From contig JBLNAE010000066.1 of NCBI GenBank assembly GCA_050259195.1, forward strand, positions 1 through 9,977: a DNA stretch of 9,977 nt, in the 5' to 3' direction. The stretch comes from PSLL01 sp050259195. GTDB taxonomy: Bacteria > Desulfobacterota_D > UBA1144 > Nemesobacterales > CSP1-2. Made by a program: the position numbers and the translations under genes. The notes beneath the pieces are model-generated. The model made no database searches. It was not told where the DNA came from and saw nothing but the letters and a program-made list of their open reading frames with translations. Of the stretch, positions 6,701 through 9,977 are shown one piece after another (position 1 is the first letter of the stretch; each line of letters opens with the position of its first letter).

Positions 6701-6716
6701 TGGCATCTTTTTTGCA
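6701..6716 (+). promoter_or_regulatory. Candidate sigma-54 (-24/-12) promoter toward the Pal operon
   Basis: TGGCATCTTTTTTGCA matches the RpoN consensus TGGCACG-N4-TTGCA at 10 of 12 defined positions, with the invariant GG and GC separated by exactly 10 nt. It points toward the Pal gene and would start transcription near 6728, giving a leader of about 170 nt. The tandem repeat upstream sits where activator sites are expected. A chance match cannot be excluded, and a tiny frame with its own ribosome binding site overlaps it. Confidence 0.45.
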
Positions 6717-6839
6717 CTTAGAAAACTGGGATTGGAATTCTAAATATAATATAATAGTATCATGATTCTCCATCAGGCGATAGCTCTTTATCGGCTGTGA
6801 AATTTTTCAATGATTTAGTAGAGGTTAAAACAAATGTTC

Positions 6840-6868
6840 TTGACTTAGATTGCAAAATAAGGTATCAA
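6840..6868 (+). promoter_or_regulatory. Candidate sigma-70 promoter for the Pal operon
   Basis: TTGACT (6840-6845, 5 of 6) and TATCAA (6863-6868, 4 of 6) are separated by 17 nt. The start would fall near 6875, 26 nt before the Pal ATG. The ribosome binding site GAGGAGGT (6886-6893) follows, 7 nt from the ATG, and fixes the start at 6901. Confidence 0.5.
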
Positions 6869-6900
6869 TCTAAATAAAGGAGTTCGAGGAGGTAGCTCTT

Positions 6901-7638
6901 ATGAAGAAGGTAGGAGTCCTTCTGGTAGGGTTTGCTGTCTTAGCTGTAGCTCTTTACATAATCAGTTGTGCAAAACCAAATGAGGAACTTACCAATGCTG
7001 AAGCGGCTCTTCAATCCGCTAAAGAAGCAGGGGCGCCGGAACTGGCTCCCGCTGAGTACCAAGCTGCTGAGGACCTTATTAAAAGGGCTAAGGACTTGAT
7101 AGCCCAGGGGAAAAATAAAGAGGCTCGCGAGCTTCTTGAAGAGGCGAGGTTCAAAGCCATAGAGGCAAAAGGTAAAGCGATCATCGCGAAGTCGCAGGGA
7201 GCAATGACCCCGCAAGAGCAGCAGGCAAGGGAGCAGAAGCTCGAGGAATTAAAGCAGGGAGGCGGGTTATCGAAGGGACCCAATATCGGGCTTCAGGACG
7301 TTTTTTTTGACTTTGATAAATCCAATGTAAGAGCAGATGCCAGGGGTGCCCTTAGAGAGGACGCAGAAATTATGAAGAATAATCCCGGCGTTTTGGTAGT
7401 AATTGAGGGCTACTGCGATACGCGTGGCACAGAGGAATACAATCTGGCTCTGGGTCAGAGAAGGGCCGATTCTGTAAAGGCGTATATCGTTGGACTTGGC
7501 GTTTCGCCTTCAAAGCTCGAAGCCGTAAGTAAAGGCGAGACCGAACAGTGGGCTCCGGGAAGTACGGAAGAAGCATACCAGCAGAACAGGAGAGCGCACT
7601 TTACTCCTACATCACCATCTCCACAGGCAGTTCGATGA
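6901..7638 (+). CDS. Pal-type OmpA-family lipoprotein (first copy)
   Basis: 245 residues. A lipoprotein signal ends in the lipobox IISC with acylation at C23; A24 and K25 give no inner-membrane retention signal, so outer-membrane anchoring is expected. Residues about 27-118 form an Ala/Glu/Lys-rich helical domain resembling DUF4398. Residues about 130-240 are an OmpA-like peptidoglycan-binding domain: FFDFDKSNVR, then EGYCDTRGT with D173, and LGQRRADSVKAY with R188; the Asp and Arg match those that bind the diaminopimelate carboxylate in Pal/OmpA. In the Tol-Pal system Pal links the outer membrane to peptidoglycan and supports constriction. A cpoB-like gene follows after 27 nt, as in tol-pal operons, though tolB and tolQRA are absent here. 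Pal symbol is plausible, but two copies exist, so I leave it unassigned. Confidence 0.92.
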   Translation: MKKVGVLLVGFAVLAVALYIISCAKPNEELTNAEAALQSAKEAGAPELAPAEYQAAEDLIKRAKDLIAQGKNKEARELLEEARFKAIEAKGKAIIAKSQGAMTPQEQQAREQKLEELKQGGGLSKGPNIGLQDVFFDFDKSNVRADARGALREDAEIMKNNPGVLVVIEGYCDTRGTEEYNLALGQRRADSVKAYIVGLGVSPSKLEAVSKGETEQWAPGSTEEAYQQNRRAHFTPTSPSPQAVR

Positions 7639-7665
7639 ACTACTACAGGCTTCCAGGTAAATAAA

Positions 7666-8400
7666 TTGAAACTCAAGTGCGTTCTTGTTTTATCTATTTT
7701 TGCCGTATTATCTGGATGCGTTGCCTCTCAGGAGGATGTAAGGGGGGTATACGGAAGACAGGCCAGGCTTGAGGCTAGAGTGGCGCAGTTATCCCAAGAG
7801 GTTGAAGCACAAAAGACTCAATCTGCAAACAACAGCGATCTTAGGAAGCAAATCGCACAAATTGAACAGGGATTAAAGGATATGCAGCAATCAATTTCGG
7901 ATATAGGAGAAAGGTTAAGTAAGTTGGAGAAGGGAGGAGAACAGGTTTCAAGCTTTCCCTCTCAACCAGAAACGCCTGCCGCAGCAGGGAGCGAAGCGGC
8001 TCCTCCCACTGTCAGTAACGAAGAAACCGTGTTTAATGATGGCTACAAGAGTCTGACCGAAGGCAGATACAAAGACGCAAGAGACCGCTTTAAGCTCTTT
8101 CTTAGCAAATATCCGAGTTCTGCAAAAGCCCCCGACGCACAGTACTGGCTTGCGGAATCCTACTACAGAGAAGGGAATTTTGAAGAAGCGATTCTCGCAT
8201 TCCAGAGATTTATTGATACTTATCCAAAGGACAGCAGGGTTCCACTTTCTTACCTGAAACAGGGGCTTTCGCTTATTAGTATTGGAAGGAAAGAGGAGGC
8301 GAGGCTTTTCCTTCAGACTCTCATTGATAAATTTCCGAGATCTCAGGAGGCAAAGGTAGCGCGGGAGAAGTTGGCTGCGCTTGGCGAAGGAAAACGTTAA
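7666..8400 (+). CDS. cpoB: CpoB/YbgF-type coiled-coil and TPR lipoprotein
   Basis: 244 residues from a TTG start at 7666. It is the first plausible start after an in-frame stop (the Pal gene's TGA at 7636-7638), and only a weak AGGT lies 7 nt upstream. The N-terminus is a signal with lipobox LSGC (C18), so this homologue appears lipid-anchored, whereas E. coli CpoB is a soluble periplasmic protein. Residues about 23-88 are a heptad-rich coiled coil of the trimerising YbgF type (LEARVAQLSQEVEAQ and later heptads), then a Pro/Ala-rich linker to about 118. Residues about 120-240 hold three TPR-like repeats (YKSLTEGRYKDARDRFKLFL, then YWLAESYYREGNFEEAILAF, then a third). CpoB links outer-membrane constriction by Tol-Pal to PBP1B-driven wall synthesis. 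It sits between the two Pal genes. Confidence 0.9.
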   Translation: MKLKCVLVLSIFAVLSGCVASQEDVRGVYGRQARLEARVAQLSQEVEAQKTQSANNSDLRKQIAQIEQGLKDMQQSISDIGERLSKLEKGGEQVSSFPSQPETPAAAGSEAAPPTVSNEETVFNDGYKSLTEGRYKDARDRFKLFLSKYPSSAKAPDAQYWLAESYYREGNFEEAILAFQRFIDTYPKDSRVPLSYLKQGLSLISIGRKEEARLFLQTLIDKFPRSQEAKVAREKLAALGEGKR

Positions 8401-8456
8401 GAGCAAAGATTTAGTAAAGAAGTCAATAATATATACCTTAAAGGAGGTACAGTAGG

Positions 8457-9254
8457 ATGAGAAAAGACAAGCTATTTCTCAGTGTCTTTCCAGTAGTTAT
8501 TGTTGTATTGCTTTATCTTGTTAGCTGTGCAACTCCTCCCCCGACAAGGGAGCTTGCCGATGCTGAAGCATCGGTTAAATCGGCACAAGATGCATGTGCG
8601 CAGTGCAAAGCGGATTGGTGTAAAAACGTGGGTAAACCGGACGCAGAGTACTGTGGTGCTCCTTGTGGCGATGATGAGCTAGCAGCTGCTGAGAGTGCGT
8701 TAGCTCACGGAAAGGCTCTTGCAGGTGAGTTCTGTCACGAGCTAGAGGCGCGCAGGGCTCTCATTGATGCAAGGGCAAAAGCCGAGGAAGCTCGGATTAA
8801 GTGCGCGAAAGCCCCGGCCGCAGTTGTTCCACCGCCACCACCACCGGCTGTAGAAGAATTTGGACTTAAAGATATATTCTTTGATTTTAATAAATACAAC
8901 ATCAGGTCGGATGCTGAGCCTGTGCTACAAGAAGACGCCGACACGTTGAAGAAAAATCCGAACGTTACCATGGTAGTCGAGGGGTATGCAGACATAAGGG
9001 GCACAAATGCATATAACCTGAGACTCGCACAGAGAAGGGCCAATGCTACGAAGGCGTATCTGGTTAAGCTTGGAGTTGACCCCAGCAGGATACAGACTGT
9101 AAGCAAGGGCGAAACCTCGAAGTTCGCTGCCGGAAGCACTGAGGAGGCTTTCCAGCTAAATAGAAGATCTCACTTCGTTCCAATGAAGGGGGGAGCTTCA
9201 CCGGGAGCAAGAATCTTCTTCAAGTTTAACGACGAGAGCAAGCCTAATCTATAA
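8457..9254 (+). CDS. Second Pal-type OmpA-family lipoprotein, Cys-rich
   Basis: 265 residues; ATG at 8457 with a strong AAGGAGGT (8441-8448) 8 nt upstream. The lipobox LVSC gives acylation at C24, with A25 and T26 favouring the outer membrane. Residues about 30-118 resemble the helical domain of the first copy (ELADAEASVKSAQDA against ELTNAEAALQSAKEA) but carry seven cysteines: C47, C50, C55, C66, C70, C93 and C116. A proline run (125-130) leads to the OmpA-like domain at about 136-245, with FFDFNKYNIR, D179 in EGYADIRGT and R194 in LAQRRA, the peptidoglycan-binding pair. A basic/aromatic tail of about 20 residues follows. The domain is clearly homologous to that of the first copy, so this is a paralogue flanking cpoB. 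The even row of six cysteines plus one may form periplasmic disulfides. Likely co-transcribed with the two genes before it. Confidence 0.92.
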   Translation: MRKDKLFLSVFPVVIVVLLYLVSCATPPPTRELADAEASVKSAQDACAQCKADWCKNVGKPDAEYCGAPCGDDELAAAESALAHGKALAGEFCHELEARRALIDARAKAEEARIKCAKAPAAVVPPPPPPAVEEFGLKDIFFDFNKYNIRSDAEPVLQEDADTLKKNPNVTMVVEGYADIRGTNAYNLRLAQRRANATKAYLVKLGVDPSRIQTVSKGETSKFAAGSTEEAFQLNRRSHFVPMKGGASPGARIFFKFNDESKPNL

Positions 9255-9269
9255 GCTAACTAGGCAATT

Positions 9270-9297
9270 GTAGGGGTAATTCGTGAATTGCCCCTAC
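9270..9297. repeat. Near-perfect 28-bp palindrome after the Pal operon
   Basis: GTAGGGGTAATTC (9270-9282) and GAATTGCCCCTAC (9285-9297) pair over 13 positions with one T-G wobble, around a centre of 2 nt (realistically a 4-nt loop). It lies 16 nt after the second Pal stop codon and could end or stabilise the transcript, but no T-run follows, so it is not a classical intrinsic terminator. It resembles a GGGGCAATTC...GAATTGCCCC palindrome that I recall as dispersed in many environmental genomes. Confidence 0.65.
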
Positions 9298-9372
9298 TCT
9301 CATTGCCCTCCACCAGTCCTGCCGGTGGAACATGGGCTTTTTCCTATTTTTTCGTCTTAACAATCGGGGTTT

Positions 9373-9391
9373 ATTTCCCTCTAGGGGAAAT
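9373..9391. promoter_or_regulatory. Inverted repeat just upstream of the hemL promoter, possible operator
   Basis: ATTTCCC (9373-9379) and GGGAAAT (9385-9391) are perfect complements around a 5-nt centre, ending 2 nt before the -35 box. This position suits an activator or repressor site. The regulator is unknown. Confidence 0.35.
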
Positions 9392-9393
9392 CC

Positions 9394-9421
9394 TTGACAA
9401 TTTTTCTGCTCCGTGTTAAAT
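9394..9421 (+). promoter_or_regulatory. Candidate sigma-70 promoter for hemL
   Basis: A perfect -35 TTGACA (9394-9399) is followed after 16 nt by TTAAAT (9416-9421, 4 of 6). Shifting by one base gives TAAATA with 17-nt spacing. Transcription would begin near 9428, about 30 nt before the hemL ATG. Confidence 0.5.
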
Positions 9422-9457
9422 ATTTCCCGTTTTTGATGCCCTTCCAAGAATATAAAG

Positions 9458-9977
9458 ATGAAATTACAAACCGGGAAATCAAAGAGACTCTACAGGGCCG
9501 CAGAGCGCCTTATGCCCGGCGGGGTAAATAGCCCCGTTCGCTCATTTAGAGCCGTAGAAGGCACTCCTATATTTATCTCAAGAGCCAAAGGGGCCTGGGT
9601 CTATGACGAGGATGGAAACAAGTACATAGATTACATAGCCTCATGGGGGCCGCTCATTTTAGGACACGCCCATCCTGACGTTGTAAAAGCCATAAAAAAG
9701 GCGGCGGAAAATGGAACAACTTATGGCGCTCCCTGTGAAAAAGAGGTTGAGCTTGCAGGCCTCGTTGTGAAATCCTTTCCTTCAATTGACCTTGTGCGAA
9801 TGACAAGCTCAGGCACAGAGGCCACAATGAGCGCAGTCCGACTTGCAAGGGCTTATACGAGGCGCGATCTAATAGTCAAATTCGAGGGATGCTATCATGG
9901 ACATGCCGATTATCTCCTCGTCAAAGCCGGCTCTGGGGCGACGACATTTGGAATTCCGAGCAGCCCCGGGGTTCCTC
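9458..9977 (+). CDS. hemL: Glutamate-1-semialdehyde 2,1-aminomutase, N-terminal part (cut by window end)
   Basis: 173 complete codons, open to the window edge. The PLP enzyme converts glutamate-1-semialdehyde to 5-aminolevulinate, the last step of the C5 route to heme and other tetrapyrroles. The match is strong: MPGGVNSPVRSF at about 19-30, the YIASWGPLILGHAHP segment, SSGTEATMSAVRLAR at 117-131 (cofactor phosphate loop), YHGHAD at 146-151, and KAGSGATTFGIPSSPGVP at the end, where HemL has its mobile active-site loop. The catalytic lysine lies beyond the window. ATG at 9458 is taken as the start; only a weak AAGAA precedes it, and the upstream ATG at 9436 is out of frame. The gene has its own promoter and is separate from the Pal operon. 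Confidence 0.95.
   Translation, partial: MKLQTGKSKRLYRAAERLMPGGVNSPVRSFRAVEGTPIFISRAKGAWVYDEDGNKYIDYIASWGPLILGHAHPDVVKAIKKAAENGTTYGAPCEKEVELAGLVVKSFPSIDLVRMTSSGTEATMSAVRLARAYTRRDLIVKFEGCYHGHADYLLVKAGSGATTFGIPSSPGVP

Larger units (their letters stand above)
6452..6900. other. Divergent control region between the flavin reductase and Pal genes
   Basis: 449 nt without a recognised gene. From left to right it holds the repeat-like stretch around 6500-6568, the palindrome AGGAATATTCCT (6587-6598), a perfect tandem 19-bp repeat (6600-6637), a sigma-54-like element (6701-6716), an AT-rich stretch with two overlapping TATAAT boxes (6745-6755), a weak hairpin with stems CGATA/TATCG near 6778-6795, and a sigma-70-like promoter plus strong ribosome binding site before the Pal gene. 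Two tiny frames, 6700-6765 and 6762-6800, overlap by ATGA but may be chance. The region from 6570 to 6870 is clearly AT-richer than the flanking genes. Confidence 0.6.

Noticed and set aside
6745..6755. Two overlapping perfect TATAAT boxes
   Set aside because: No acceptable -35 lies 16-18 bp upstream and there is no extended -10 TG; the stretch is simply AT-rich.
6776..6797. Hairpin CGATA/TATCG considered as a riboswitch or attenuator
   Set aside because: The stem is only 5 bp with a mismatch above it, and I recognise no riboswitch core sequence.
7011..7283. Antisense open frames opposite the Pal genes
   Set aside because: They mirror Ala/Glu-rich codons of the sense frames, which have intact lipobox and OmpA-like domains.
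9309..9329. Inverted repeat TCCACC/GGTGGA downstream of the palindrome
   Set aside because: Six base pairs with a 9-nt loop and no T-run; too weak for a terminator call.
1..9977. CRISPR array, tRNA, rRNA, insertion sequence or toxin-antitoxin pair
   Set aside because: No regularly spaced repeats, no tRNA-like or rRNA-like sequence, and no transposase or paired small genes were seen.

Overview
The window reads as chromosomal DNA of a Gram-negative (diderm) bacterium. Three outer-membrane-type lipoproteins, a predicted beta-barrel, OmpA-like peptidoglycan-binding domains and a CpoB/YbgF homologue all require an outer membrane. The DUF4398-like helical segment in the Pal proteins, the C5-pathway hemL, the DrrA/NodI-like ABC ATPase and short palindromic repeats between genes recall Deltaproteobacteria/Desulfobacterota or a neighbouring environmental phylum. 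This placement is an impression from gene content; there is no rRNA here to settle it.

Layout. (1) 1-249: the first 15 codons of a leftward gene with a good ribosome binding site, then a divergent promoter region. (2) 250-3093: two rightward genes. The first encodes an unusual 604-residue fusion of a receiver domain, one membrane helix, a charged linker, a SPOR domain and a C-terminal beta-rich domain. The second encodes a signal-peptide-bearing predicted outer-membrane beta-barrel. (3) 3090-3245: a composite inverted-repeat element. (4) 3316-4233: an ABC-type ATPase of the DrrA/NodI/CcmA type with no permease in the window, converging on (5) threonine synthase (4365-5705, minus) and an upstream flavin-reductase-like gene (5870-6451, minus). 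(6) 6452-6900: a divergent control region with a palindrome, a perfect 19-bp tandem repeat, a sigma-54-like -24/-12 element, a competing pair of tiny overlapping reading frames, and a sigma-70-like promoter. (7) 6901-9254: an operon-like row of a Pal-type lipoprotein, a CpoB/YbgF-type lipoprotein and a second, cysteine-enriched Pal-type lipoprotein. (8) 9255-9977: a long palindrome, an operator-like inverted repeat with a promoter, and the first 173 codons of hemL (glutamate-1-semialdehyde aminomutase), cut by the window end.

How the genes work together. The Pal-CpoB-Pal row is an envelope module: lipid-anchored proteins that bind peptidoglycan and, with CpoB, coordinate outer-membrane constriction and wall synthesis. 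tolQRA and tolB are not in the window. The REC-TM-SPOR protein also joins peptidoglycan binding to a cytoplasmic signalling domain, and its neighbour is a predicted outer-membrane protein, so much of the window concerns the cell envelope. thrC and hemL are ordinary biosynthetic genes. I see no CRISPR array, tRNA, rRNA, insertion sequence or evident defence system. The points most worth a second look are the REC-TM-SPOR fusion, the duplicated Pal with a Cys-rich insert, and the control region upstream of the Pal operon.
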